Origin: Candidatus Nomurabacteria bacterium
GTDB taxonomy: Bacteria > Patescibacteriota > Minisyncoccia > Phycocordibacterales > UBA9973
Assembly (NCBI GenBank): GCA_943356425.1
Contig: CALRFE010000003.1
Location: forward strand, 1 to 22,462
Reading direction: 5' to 3'
Length of the DNA: 22,462 nt
Below are positions 14,475 to 22,084 of this stretch, piece after piece. The translations under genes were made by a program, and so were the position numbers. The number at the start of each line of letters is the position of its first letter. Positions within the stretch are counted from its first letter, which is position 1. Under the pieces are notes generated by a model that worked only from the letters and a program-made list of their open reading frames with translations, did not search any database and was not told the DNA's origin.

Positions 14475-15017
14475 TTACCAAAATAAATGATATAAACATA
14501 TCAGTGTAGTGTTAGAGAAAACATGTATAGTAGTTGAAGTGAATAATCCTTTCTTAAACTCTGTCTTCGCGCCATCATTTTTCATATAACCCCCATATTT
14601 TAAATACAAGACTGCATAAACTGCACCAGGCATTCCTTGTATAAAAATATTTAAGTAATTTCCATGCAAATAGCCGAAGATGATTGATGTTAGAAATACT
14701 GTACTTATAACAATGACCGGACTATTTCTTTTAAAAAGACGAAAAGAAGAAACCTGTATTATTTGGAGGGGTCCAGCTCGAAAAAGACATTCTTCCAAAA
14801 ATCCCAGGACAAGTATTGTTGAAGCTACATCTATAGCGCTCATTGAGCTAAAAGGGCCTGGGTGCAATGATATTCCATCTTTATTTATTTTTAAATAATT
14901 TAAAAGATTCAAAATTAAAAAATCATAGTATATAATCCCTGCTATCAAAAGAGGAATGACCCACCAAAGAGACTTTAGTGGAGCAGTATCTGAAAACCAA
15001 CTATCTATTTTTTTCAT
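14475..15017 (-). CDS. CPBP-family intramembrane metalloprotease (CAAX protease-like)
   Basis: 180 residues from the ATG at 15017. The frame is open to a TTG at 15065, but that codon is part of a promoter -35, so the ATG is preferred. Several membrane helices are visible (WWVIPLLIAGIIYYDFLIL, ASTILVLGFLEE, VIVISTVFLTSIIFGYLHG). All three CPBP/ABI motifs are there: EECLFR, FGYLH and HVFSN, carrying the Glu, His and Asn/His residues of the Rce1-type glutamate protease site. In bacteria such proteins are linked to bacteriocin immunity, peptide processing or regulated proteolysis. The substrate is not predictable here. It stands between a terminator and its own promoter. Confidence 0.85.
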   Translation of the reverse strand: MKKIDSWFSDTAPLKSLWWVIPLLIAGIIYYDFLILNLLNYLKINKDGISLHPGPFSSMSAIDVASTILVLGFLEECLFRAGPLQIIQVSSFRLFKRNSPVIVISTVFLTSIIFGYLHGNYLNIFIQGMPGAVYAVLYLKYGGYMKNDGAKTEFKKGLFTSTTIHVFSNTTLICLYHLFW

Positions 15018-15036
15018 AGTAATGAATTTTTTAAAA

Positions 15037-15065
15037 ATTTTACAGTAAAATATGAGTGAAGTCAA
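15037..15065 (-). promoter_or_regulatory. Promoter of the CPBP protease
   Basis: Minus strand: TTGACT (15060-15065), 17-base spacer, TAAAAT (15037-15042). The start near 15030 gives a leader of about 13 bases before the ATG at 15017. Confidence 0.7.
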
Positions 15066-15090
15066 CGTCTTTACTCTCTTCTCTTTAATC

Positions 15091-15096
15091 TATAAT
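15091..15096 (+). promoter_or_regulatory. -10 of yebC, leaderless layout
   Basis: TATAAT, eight bases before the ATG at 15105. No clear -35; the upstream bases are pyrimidine-rich. Confidence 0.6.
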
Positions 15097-15104
15097 CTGT
15101 CTAT

Positions 15105-15635
15105 ATGAGCCATTCTCAATGGGAGAAAAAGAAATACAAAAAAGCTGCAAGCGAGGGAAAGACGAGCAAGCTTTTTACAAAGTTGGTGCGTGCAATTACC
15201 ATGGAAGCAAAGAAAGCTTTGGGTAATCGTGAATCGCCAGGATTGAAACTCGTGATACAAAAAGCGCGCGACGTGAATATGCCGAGCGATAACATTGAGC
15301 GCGCAATAAAGAAAGCGACCGAACCGGGGGCAGCTATGGAACACATCACCTATGAAGCATATGGACCGGGAGGCGTCGGTATCATTATCGAAGCGCTTAC
15401 TGATAGTAGGAACCGTGCTTCCCAGGAAATTAAATTTATTCTTTCAGAACATGGCGCAAACTTAGGCGCGATCGGTTCGGTGACGTGGGGGTTTACAAAA
15501 AATTCTGTTGATTCTGATTGGACACCGACCATGACCGTTCCCCTCTCTGAAGAAGACTCTGAAAAATTAAGTGCACTTATTGACGAGCTCGAAGACAACG
15601 ATGATATTCAGGCTGTCTTTGTAAACGCGGAATAG
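15105..15635 (+). CDS. yebC: Short YebC/TACO1-family protein
   Basis: 176 residues, whereas most YebC proteins have about 240-250. The N-terminal signature is present as SHSQWEKKKYKKAASEGKTS, followed by FTKLVRAIT, NMPSDNIERAIKKAT, YEAYGPGGVGIIIEALTDS, NRASQEIKFIL and GSVTWGF. After residue 130 it jumps to a YebC-like C-terminal end (LSALIDELEDNDDIQAVFVNAE). About 65-70 residues of the usual third domain are missing, with no sign of a frameshift. YebC was long called a transcriptional regulator and is now linked to relieving ribosome stalling at proline-rich motifs. Upstream of ruvC, as in many bacteria, but separated from it by a strong hairpin. Confidence 0.9.
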   Translation: MSHSQWEKKKYKKAASEGKTSKLFTKLVRAITMEAKKALGNRESPGLKLVIQKARDVNMPSDNIERAIKKATEPGAAMEHITYEAYGPGGVGIIIEALTDSRNRASQEIKFILSEHGANLGAIGSVTWGFTKNSVDSDWTPTMTVPLSEEDSEKLSALIDELEDNDDIQAVFVNAE

Positions 15636-15655
15636 CGCTTCGCGAAATTAAAAAT

Positions 15656-15704
15656 AAAAGAGAAAAGAGTAAAGATGGTGGGCATCTTTACTCTTTTCTC
15701 TTTT
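15656..15704 (+). terminator. Long perfect hairpin between yebC and ruvC
   Basis: 22-bp perfect stem (15656-15677 with 15683-15704), five-base loop GTGGG. The left arm is almost pure purine and the right arm almost pure pyrimidine. It ends four bases before the ruvC -10 element. It probably terminates yebC transcription. Confidence 0.65.
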
Positions 15705-15707
15705 CTC

Positions 15708-15713
15708 TATACT
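15708..15713 (+). promoter_or_regulatory. -10 of ruvC, leaderless layout
   Basis: TATACT, eight bases before the ATG at 15722. The -35 position falls inside the hairpin 15656-15704. Confidence 0.5.
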
Positions 15714-15721
15714 CTATACCT

Positions 15722-16201
15722 ATGAGAATCATAGGTATAGATCCCGGTGTTGAACGAGTTGGAATAGCGGTTATCGAAAAACTTTCGGGGGGAAAGGAAG
15801 TTTTGTTATACTCGGATTGTTTCAAGACCTCATCCAAACTTCCCCACGCAGAACGATTGGCACTCATCGGAAATGAGATCGGAAACGTTATTAAAAAATG
15901 GAAGCCGAAAATAATGGGGATCGAGAAGTTATATTTTGAAAATAATCAAAAGACGGCGATGGTCGTTGCGGAAGCACGTGGAGTCATGCTCTATGAAGGA
16001 AAGAAAAACAAACTTGAAATAAAAGAATTCACACCACTTGAAATAAAAGTTGCGGTGACCGGATATGGCAAGAGTGACAAGCGCGCAGTGATGAACATGG
16101 TGCCCAAACTCATCATTTGTGGTGATAAGAAAATGATCGACGATGAAGTCGACGCGATCGCGGTGGGATTGACGGCATTTGCATACGCTCGTATGAAGTA
16201 A
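15722..16201 (+). CDS. ruvC: Holliday junction resolvase RuvC
   Basis: 159 residues, the usual size. The RNase H-like catalytic acids are visible: Asp in IGIDPGVERVG, Glu in GIEKLYFENNQKTAM, and the C-terminal pair in DDEVDAIAVGLTA. RuvC cuts the RuvAB-bound junction symmetrically. It belongs to the same pathway as ruvB in this window but is transcribed separately. Confidence 0.96.
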   Translation: MRIIGIDPGVERVGIAVIEKLSGGKEVLLYSDCFKTSSKLPHAERLALIGNEIGNVIKKWKPKIMGIEKLYFENNQKTAMVVAEARGVMLYEGKKNKLEIKEFTPLEIKVAVTGYGKSDKRAVMNMVPKLIICGDKKMIDDEVDAIAVGLTAFAYARMK

Positions 16202-16226
16202 GAGGTTTTCCACAGGCAGAGAGATA

Positions 16227-16255
16227 TTGCAAAGAATATATGTTTTTGATACAAC
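16227..16255 (+). promoter_or_regulatory. Possible promoter of the small acidic protein
   Basis: TTGCAA (16227-16232), 17-base spacer, TACAAC (16250-16255) preceded by TGA. A moderate match to the consensus. Confidence 0.45.
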
Positions 16256-16282
16256 TGGAATACATCCGATTTGCAGTCGCAA

Positions 16283-16522
16283 ATGAGGACAAAAAAATTA
16301 ACAACATATATGAAATATAGAGACGACGAAGATAAGCACAAAGACCTCGATGAAGAGGATGAAGAGAAGGGAAAAACTGGTGAACTTCCAGCCCTCCTCG
16401 ATGACGATGCATTGCCTGATGAAGCACTTCTTGATGACGAAGTCTTGTCGACAGAAGAGCTCGGCGACGAGGAAATGCACGACTTCAGTAATCCGATGGA
16501 TGACCTGGATACGAACTACTAG
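16283..16522 (+). CDS. Small acidic hypothetical protein
   Basis: 79 residues from the ATG at 16283. A TTG at 16271 and an ATG at 16310 are also possible. After a short basic start (RTKKLTTYMKYR) nearly every third residue is Asp or Glu, in short repeats such as LLDDDALPDEALLDDEVL, so the protein is probably disordered. It is bracketed by a plausible promoter and a very strong terminator, which argues that it is a real gene. I recognise no family. It has no signal peptide. Confidence 0.6.
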   Translation: MRTKKLTTYMKYRDDEDKHKDLDEEDEEKGKTGELPALLDDDALPDEALLDDEVLSTEELGDEEMHDFSNPMDDLDTNY

Positions 16523-16524
16523 AA

Positions 16525-16572
16525 ATACATACAAAAAGTGTGTGCCATCTGGCACACACTTTTTGTATGTAT
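16525..16572. terminator. Bidirectional terminator with 22-bp perfect stem
   Basis: 16525-16546 pairs exactly with 16551-16572 around an ATCT loop. The stem includes AAAAAGTGTGTGCC and its complement. It sits between the convergent acidic-protein gene and tyrS. Confidence 0.75.
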
Positions 16573-16575
16573 TAA

Positions 16576-16602
16576 ATTTTAGTTTTTAGACTTTAGACTT
16601 TT
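16576..16602. repeat. Dispersed TTTAGA-type repeat, copy 2
   Basis: Degenerate heptamers TTTTAG/TTTTTAGA/CTTTAGA. Bases 16584-16597 match 10248-10261 exactly. Confidence 0.55.
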
Positions 16603-16610
16603 CTTCCTTA

Positions 16611-17816
16611 CTATCCGATGATCAGCCGTACGAATGTATGTGAACCGACTTTATATGTTACCGTGATGAATTCATCTGGATAATTTATCTTTGTATTTGT
16701 TTCAAGATTAGTGATCGCATTATTTTCAAGGAAACGGCGAAATTCCGTTTTTGAGGAGACGATCTTTTCTTTGACAAAAAGATCAGCGATCTCATCAGTA
16801 CTCAAAACTGTATATTCTGTGACATTATCGGGAACTGCTTTCTTTTGGAATTTTGCAATAAAATCTTTTTGTGTAGCATCTGCGATCTTTTCGCCATGAT
16901 AGATGCGGACAATTTCCCAAGCAAGACGCATCTTAATATTTCGAGGATTCTCCCCTTCTTCGAGCGCGCCACGAATGCGGTCAATTTCTGAATAGTCCAA
17001 GTCTGTACAATCGACGAACAGTTGAATGAGTGCTTCATCTGGTAAACGCATGGCTTTGCCATACATATCAGCAGGCGCTTCATTGAGCGCAATTCCGGTA
17101 CCAAGACTCTTGCTCATCAGTTTTTCACCGGTAACCGGATTTTCAAGAAGTGTCGTTGTTATGACCAGCTTTTCACGGTTCTGATATGCGCGAACGAGTG
17201 TGCGACCTGCAAGCATATTGAATGTCTGATCGGTCCCACCGAGTTCGATATCCGCAGAAAGCGCAACAGAATCATATCCTTGCATGAGCGGATAGAAAAA
17301 TTCATGGACATAGAGCGGTTTTTCTTCTTGGAGACGTTTCTGGAATGCATCGCGCTCGAGCATCTGTTGTACTGTAAAATGCGAAGCGAGTTCAACGGCA
17401 TTTTCAAAGGTGAGCTTCGCGAGCCATTTTGAATTGAGTTCGAACTCGACCGGATTTTTTTTATCAGAAAAATGTATGATCTTGCCGATCTGGTCCTTGA
17501 ATGTCTCAAGATTTTTTTGGACTTCAGTCGCAGTTAATTTCACCCGCATCGAGGTCTTGTCTGACGGATCGCCGATCATCGCAGTAAAGTCACCGATCAG
17601 GACGATGATCTTGTGCCCGAGCTCATGAAAACGACGCAGGATAAAATAATTGGTCGAGTGGCCAAGATGGACATAAGTCGCGGTCGGATCAATGCCGACA
17701 TAAATACGAAGCTTCTTTCCAGAGCGCAAGAGCTCGCGCAATGCGTCTTTGCTCGGATAAATCGTCGCGATCGAGCGCTCAAGTAATAATTCGATTTTTT
17801 CTTCGTCATAATCCAT
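16611..17816 (-). CDS. tyrS: Tyrosyl-tRNA synthetase
   Basis: 401 residues, a class I synthetase. The HIGH motif appears as HLGHS after GIDPTATYV. The tyrosine pocket region is MQGYDSVALSADIELGGTDQTFNML. The KMSKS loop is KLMSKSLG. An S4-like RNA-binding domain closes the protein (EIADLFVKEKIVSSKTEFRRFL). It charges tRNA-Tyr in the cytoplasm. Length and motifs are normal. It is divergent from the penicillin-binding protein gene, with a 77-base spacer carrying both promoters. Confidence 0.96.
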   Translation of the reverse strand: MDYDEEKIELLLERSIATIYPSKDALRELLRSGKKLRIYVGIDPTATYVHLGHSTNYFILRRFHELGHKIIVLIGDFTAMIGDPSDKTSMRVKLTATEVQKNLETFKDQIGKIIHFSDKKNPVEFELNSKWLAKLTFENAVELASHFTVQQMLERDAFQKRLQEEKPLYVHEFFYPLMQGYDSVALSADIELGGTDQTFNMLAGRTLVRAYQNREKLVITTTLLENPVTGEKLMSKSLGTGIALNEAPADMYGKAMRLPDEALIQLFVDCTDLDYSEIDRIRGALEEGENPRNIKMRLAWEIVRIYHGEKIADATQKDFIAKFQKKAVPDNVTEYTVLSTDEIADLFVKEKIVSSKTEFRRFLENNAITNLETNTKINYPDEFITVTYKVGSHTFVRLIIG

Positions 17817-17827
17817 ATGCTACAAAG

Positions 17828-17856
17828 ACTATACCACAGAGAGGGATTTTTGTCTG
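17828..17856 (-). promoter_or_regulatory. Promoter of tyrS, near-leaderless layout
   Basis: Minus strand: CAGACA (17851-17856), 17-base spacer, TATAGT (17828-17833), then 11 bases to the ATG. Confidence 0.5.
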
Positions 17857-17875
17857 GAGGGCATACTCTCTATGA

Positions 17876-17881
17876 TATAAT
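17876..17881 (+). promoter_or_regulatory. -10 of the penicillin-binding protein gene
   Basis: TATAAT, 12 bases before the ATG at 17894, which predicts a leader of about five bases. No Shine-Dalgarno site. Confidence 0.5.
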
Positions 17882-17893
17882 TATCATTACACT

Positions 17894-20428
17894 ATGAAAC
17901 ACACAACAACTCGTAAGCGCGTACTCCTTAATATCGGGATCTTTTGTATCAGTATCGGCATCATCATCGCAAGCGCAATGATCATATGGCTTGCAAGCAT
18001 ACGCGTTCCTGACTTCAAAGCATTCGAAGACCGCAAGATCGAAAAGTCCACAAAGATCTATGATCGTACTGGGAAAATGCTCTTGTATGACCTGCATCAA
18101 AATGTAAAACGCACCATCATTCCTTTCAATGAGATGGGTTCATATATCAAAAATGCAACGATCGCGATCGAAGACTCCGAATTCTATCAGCATAAGGGTA
18201 TCAAGCTTCGTTCATTCTTTCGTGCGGTATTTGCCAATTTGAAGACCGGCAGTTTCTCCCAAGGAGGATCGACGATCACACAACAGATCGTCAAAAATAC
18301 GCTCTTGACCAACGAGAAGACCATCACGAGAAAATTGAAGGAATGGATACTTGCAATAAAAATAGAGCGAGTACTCTCTAAAGAACAGATCCTCGAGACG
18401 TATTTAAATGAGAATCCGTACGGAGGAAGCGTCTATGGTATTGAAGAAGCATCGGGAACATATTTCAACAAAAAAGCATTCGATCTCACCCTCGCAGAAG
18501 CTGCGTATCTCGCTGCAATTCCGAAAGCCCCAACTTTTTATTCTCCATATGGCAAGAACCGCAACAAACTCGATGAGCGCAAAGATCTTGTCCTTGATCG
18601 CATGCATGAACTAAAATTCATCACTGACGATGAATATACGAACGCAAAAAAAGAACAAGTTACCTTCACAGGGAAACCCGAAGAGAACACAGGGATCAAA
18701 GCGCCACACTTCGTTTTCTTCGTAAAAGATTACCTCGAACAGAAATATGGTGTGGATGCTGTCGAGCAGGGTGGTATGAAAGTGACGACAACCCTCGATT
18801 ACGATATGCAACAGAAAGCGGAAGAGATCGTTAAACGAAAAGCGCTTGCAAATGAAAAAGCATATAAAGCAGAGAACGGCGGCATGGTCGCGATCGACCC
18901 GAAGACCGGACAGATCTTGGTCATGGTCGGATCACGTGATTATTTTGATACAGAAATTGACGGTAATTATAATATCGCGACAGCAAAGCGACAACCGGGT
19001 TCATCATTCAAACCGTTCGTCTATGCGGCGGGATTTATGAAAGGATATACCCCCGACACCGTCCTTTTTGATGTTGCGACAGAATTTAATCCATCATGTA
19101 GTGTCTATGGTGTTGCTATGCATGGTGTCTCACAAAAATCCTGTTATATGCCCGAGAACTATACTGGACTCCATTATGGACCCATGACGATACGAAATGC
19201 CCTCGCACAATCGATCAACATTCCTGCAGTCAAAATGCTTTATTTGGTCGGCATACAAGATGCAGTAAAAGTTGCAGAGGATATGGGTATTACGATGCTC
19301 ATACATCCTGACAGTTATGGATTACCACTCGTTCTTGGAGTTGGAGAAGTGCGCTTAGTAGATATGACGAGTGCGTATGGAGTATTTGCAACAGGTGGTA
19401 TACGTCATCCAGAAACAGGGATCTTGAAGATCGAAGATACCGCGGGTACGGTGCTTGAAGAGTACCAAGATAATCCAGGCACACAGGTCATCGATAAACG
19501 TGCAGCGCTCGAAATCACCGATATCTTATCTGATAATGTCGCGCGTACACCAATATTCGGAGCAAATTCATCACTCTATTTTCCTGGCCGTGATGTTGCC
19601 GTTAAAACTGGTACTACAAACGACTTTAAGGACGCTTGGATTGTGGGCTATACGCCTTCCCTTGCAGTTGGCGCGTGGGTCGGCAACAATGACAACACTC
19701 CGATGAAAGAATACTCTTCAGCGATCCTCTCAGCTCCGATGTGGCGCGAGTTCATGCAGTATGCGCTCGCAAAGACCCCCGATGAATCATTTGAAAGAAT
19801 TGAGAAGGAGGACAATTATGAGAGTATAAAACCGGTCCTTCGTGGAAAATGGCAAGGAGGTGAATCATATACCATCGATTCCATATCTGGAAAACTTGCA
19901 ACAAATGAAACTCCGAAAGAAACACGTGTTGAATATGTAGTGACCAATGTGCATGATATTTTATATTGGATAAATAAAAATGATCCACGTGGACCGCAAC
20001 CGACAAACCCAGCAAATGATCCACAATTCTCACATTGGGAAATTCCAGTACAGAATTGGTGGGCAGCAAATGCGTATCGATACAACACCGTAGACATCAG
20101 TCAGAAACCGACTGAATACGACACAGTCCATACCATTGAAAATAAACCGACACTACAGATCATAAGTCCGACAGACACCACGCATTACAATCCGAACGAT
20201 ACAATAACAGCACAAGTATCAGTGGCAGGTGTGAATCCTATTAAAAAAGTTGATTATTTCTTGAATGATACATACCTTGGTTCTCAAGAGAGTGCTCCAT
20301 TTTCTTTTTCATGGAAGCCGAGCGATTCAGGTAATACGCTTTCTGAAAGAAATGAGTTGAAAGCAATAGCATATGATACTGCCTATAACTCAAACCAAGC
20401 AACGGTGACGGTATATGTGAACCAGTAG
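17894..20428 (+). CDS. Class A penicillin-binding protein (PBP1A type)
   Basis: 844 residues. One N-terminal membrane helix (about 10-35). The GT51 glycosyltransferase domain (about 65-240) shows EDSEFYQHKGI, GGSTITQQIVKN and ERVLSKEQILETYLNENPYG. The transpeptidase domain has the serine motif SSFKP, the SxN motif in AQSINIPAVKM and KTGTTNDFKDAW. Both activities polymerise and cross-link peptidoglycan outside the membrane. After about 740 comes an Ig-like C-terminal domain (IISPTDTTHYNPNDTITAQV to the end), common in this class. The start is supported by the -10 twelve bases upstream. No other cell-wall genes are adjacent. Confidence 0.95.
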   Translation: MKHTTTRKRVLLNIGIFCISIGIIIASAMIIWLASIRVPDFKAFEDRKIEKSTKIYDRTGKMLLYDLHQNVKRTIIPFNEMGSYIKNATIAIEDSEFYQHKGIKLRSFFRAVFANLKTGSFSQGGSTITQQIVKNTLLTNEKTITRKLKEWILAIKIERVLSKEQILETYLNENPYGGSVYGIEEASGTYFNKKAFDLTLAEAAYLAAIPKAPTFYSPYGKNRNKLDERKDLVLDRMHELKFITDDEYTNAKKEQVTFTGKPEENTGIKAPHFVFFVKDYLEQKYGVDAVEQGGMKVTTTLDYDMQQKAEEIVKRKALANEKAYKAENGGMVAIDPKTGQILVMVGSRDYFDTEIDGNYNIATAKRQPGSSFKPFVYAAGFMKGYTPDTVLFDVATEFNPSCSVYGVAMHGVSQKSCYMPENYTGLHYGPMTIRNALAQSINIPAVKMLYLVGIQDAVKVAEDMGITMLIHPDSYGLPLVLGVGEVRLVDMTSAYGVFATGGIRHPETGILKIEDTAGTVLEEYQDNPGTQVIDKRAALEITDILSDNVARTPIFGANSSLYFPGRDVAVKTGTTNDFKDAWIVGYTPSLAVGAWVGNNDNTPMKEYSSAILSAPMWREFMQYALAKTPDESFERIEKEDNYESIKPVLRGKWQGGESYTIDSISGKLATNETPKETRVEYVVTNVHDILYWINKNDPRGPQPTNPANDPQFSHWEIPVQNWWAANAYRYNTVDISQKPTEYDTVHTIENKPTLQIISPTDTTHYNPNDTITAQVSVAGVNPIKKVDYFLNDTYLGSQESAPFSFSWKPSDSGNTLSERNELKAIAYDTAYNSNQATVTVYVNQ

Positions 20429-20440
20429 TAAAAAAGTCTA

Positions 20441-20471
20441 AAAAGAATGGCGCCTACGGCGCCATTCTTTT
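20441..20471. terminator. Bidirectional terminator between PBP and dciA
   Basis: 14-bp perfect stem AAAAGAATGGCGCC with its complement around the three-base loop TAC. A-rich before and T-rich after, between convergent genes. Confidence 0.85.
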
Positions 20472-20481
20472 GTATTATTTG

Positions 20482-20504
20482 GATTTTAGAATTTAGTATT
20501 TTAT
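20482..20504. repeat. Dispersed TTTAGA-type repeat, copy 3
   Basis: Bases 20485-20501 match 10256-10272 exactly (17 bases). The repeat sits at the 3' end of the dciA-like gene. Confidence 0.6.
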
Positions 20505-20764
20505 CTAATATCACTCACTATATGCTCCCCTATTTTATTTTTCAATATCTCTAATATTTTTTCTTTCTTTATAAAGATCTCATTCTTATATTGTGGTTTC
20601 TGATCAATACGGATCTGTGTTCCTTTTATGGTAATTGATTTTTCTTCAAGCAGAATTCCTGTTTGAGATAGGACGACATCAATAACGCTTTTTTTGAGCC
20701 CATCATGACGGAATAAACTCTTTTTGAAACGTTCCAGTAATCCGCCGATGTGCAAATATTCCAT
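20501..20764 (-). CDS. DciA/DUF721-like small protein
   Basis: 87 residues. The C-terminal half, with GTQIRIDQKPQYKNEIFIKK followed by ILEILKNKIGEHIVSDIR, follows the DUF721/DciA pattern (a strand with charged residues, then a helix and a final I-R). DciA loads the replicative helicase in bacteria lacking DnaC or DnaI. The gene begins two bases after the dnaN stop, so the two are co-transcribed, and the dnaA-dnaN-dciA context fits a replication role. The match is by pattern and place only, and the protein is shorter than typical DciA. Confidence 0.6.
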   Translation of the reverse strand: MEYLHIGGLLERFKKSLFRHDGLKKSVIDVVLSQTGILLEEKSITIKGTQIRIDQKPQYKNEIFIKKEKILEILKNKIGEHIVSDIR

Positions 20765-20766
20765 AA

Positions 20767-21867
20767 CTATTTATTCATAGGCATCACCAGATACATGAAT
20801 GTGTCATCACCAACACCTCGAAGCACAACTGCCTTACCAGCACCATTAAAACCGACAGTAAGACTATCTGCGGTTATTGATTGGAAGCAATCAGTGATAT
20901 ATTTTTGATTTATTGAGACAGCGACTGATTCTCCTTGTGCTGAAGCATCGATATGGGTCACCGTCTCACCAATATCAGTATTTTTTGATTCTAATTGAAA
21001 GATCTTTTTTGTTGGTTCGACAATAAAATTGATTTGGTTGAATTTATCAGAAAATATATTTGTTATTTTGAGTGCATGCAAGAGATCTTGTTTTAGAACA
21101 GTCACATTTGTTGTGAATGTTTTCGCAACGATCTGTTTATAATCAGGAAAAACACCATCGATAATACGAGAGGTGAGGTATATACTTCCTGAAGTTATCG
21201 CTATTTGATTCTTAGTAATGAAGAGTTTTATGGTATCTGAGGTGTTTTCAAAAATCTTTATTATTTCAACGACATTCTTATATGGTATAAGGAGGTTGGG
21301 AAAATCATAGAGCCCTTTGATGCGCACTTTCTTTTCAGAAAGACGGAATGAGTCAGTTGCTACAAATACGAGCATGTCATCATCTGAATATAGATAAACA
21401 CTCGATATTTCTGGTTTAATATCTGAGATCGCGCTCGCATAATATACCCCTTTTAATCCCTCTATGAGCTTCTTGGCCGGTATTTCGATCATTTGTCCAT
21501 CAGAGACAGTAGGTATCGTTGGAAAATCTTCGTAGGGGAAAATTTTAACCGAAGCTGAACTATTTTTTGTCGTGATGAGCAACACTCCATCTTTTTCTTC
21601 AAGTACGACATTCTGATTATTTGGTATATATGCAAAAAGATTAAGAAGAACATCTCCACGGACTGCAACAACACCTTCTTTTTCTATTTTGGCTGGCACT
21701 TCGATATCGATACCAAGACTGAGATTGGTCGCTCGAAATTTAAGTGATTTATTTGAAGCAAGAATCAATACTGAACTTAAAATAGGTAGTGTTAAATTTT
21801 TCCCCGTAACACGTTCAGATGCTATGATCGCTTCTTTAATTTTTTCTATGTGACATTCGGCTTTCAT
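20767..21867 (-). CDS. dnaN: DNA polymerase III beta subunit (sliding clamp)
   Basis: 366 residues, the normal length for the three-domain clamp. Typical features are LPILSSVLI near the N-terminus, ALRATNLSLGI-like (KFRATNLSLGI), ATDSFRLSEKKV in the middle domain, and the C-terminal YLVMPMN, which fits the clamp's usual M-P-M ending. The clamp encircles DNA and holds the polymerase. It lies downstream of dnaA across the putative origin and shares a transcript with the dciA-like gene. Confidence 0.96.
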   Translation of the reverse strand: MKAECHIEKIKEAIIASERVTGKNLTLPILSSVLILASNKSLKFRATNLSLGIDIEVPAKIEKEGVVAVRGDVLLNLFAYIPNNQNVVLEEKDGVLLITTKNSSASVKIFPYEDFPTIPTVSDGQMIEIPAKKLIEGLKGVYYASAISDIKPEISSVYLYSDDDMLVFVATDSFRLSEKKVRIKGLYDFPNLLIPYKNVVEIIKIFENTSDTIKLFITKNQIAITSGSIYLTSRIIDGVFPDYKQIVAKTFTTNVTVLKQDLLHALKITNIFSDKFNQINFIVEPTKKIFQLESKNTDIGETVTHIDASAQGESVAVSINQKYITDCFQSITADSLTVGFNGAGKAVVLRGVGDDTFMYLVMPMNK

Positions 21868-22084
21868 ATATATGTATATATTCTTATATATAAATCTATT
21901 ATTACTATTAGTCCTGTGGATATGTGGATTATGTTATATACCTAATAATTGCAATCTATTACGAAATATTCCTGTGTGGATAATTTTTATTTTTTAAACA
22001 CAACTTTTTTATTCCTATAAAAAACATCTTTTTATAAACACTATCCACATTTCATAACAAGAGCATTACACAGTATATCCACAA
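21868..22084. other. Putative replication origin (oriC) with DnaA boxes
   Basis: 217-base, very AT-rich spacer between dnaA and dnaN with five DnaA-box-like 9-mers: 21915-21923 and 21923-21931 (sharing one base, minus orientation), 21975-21983 (minus, exact TTATCCACA), 22041-22049 (CTATCCACA, plus) and 22075-22083 (ATATCCACA, plus). The dnaA-boxes-dnaN order is the classic bacterial origin layout. T-rich runs between the boxes could be the unwinding element. The TATATA-rich bases next to dnaN probably also hold its promoter. Confidence 0.8.

Noticed and set aside
15017..15065. TTG at 15065 as the start of the CPBP protease
   Set aside because: The TTG is part of a good -35, and the ATG at 15017 lies just downstream of the matching -10, so translation should begin there.
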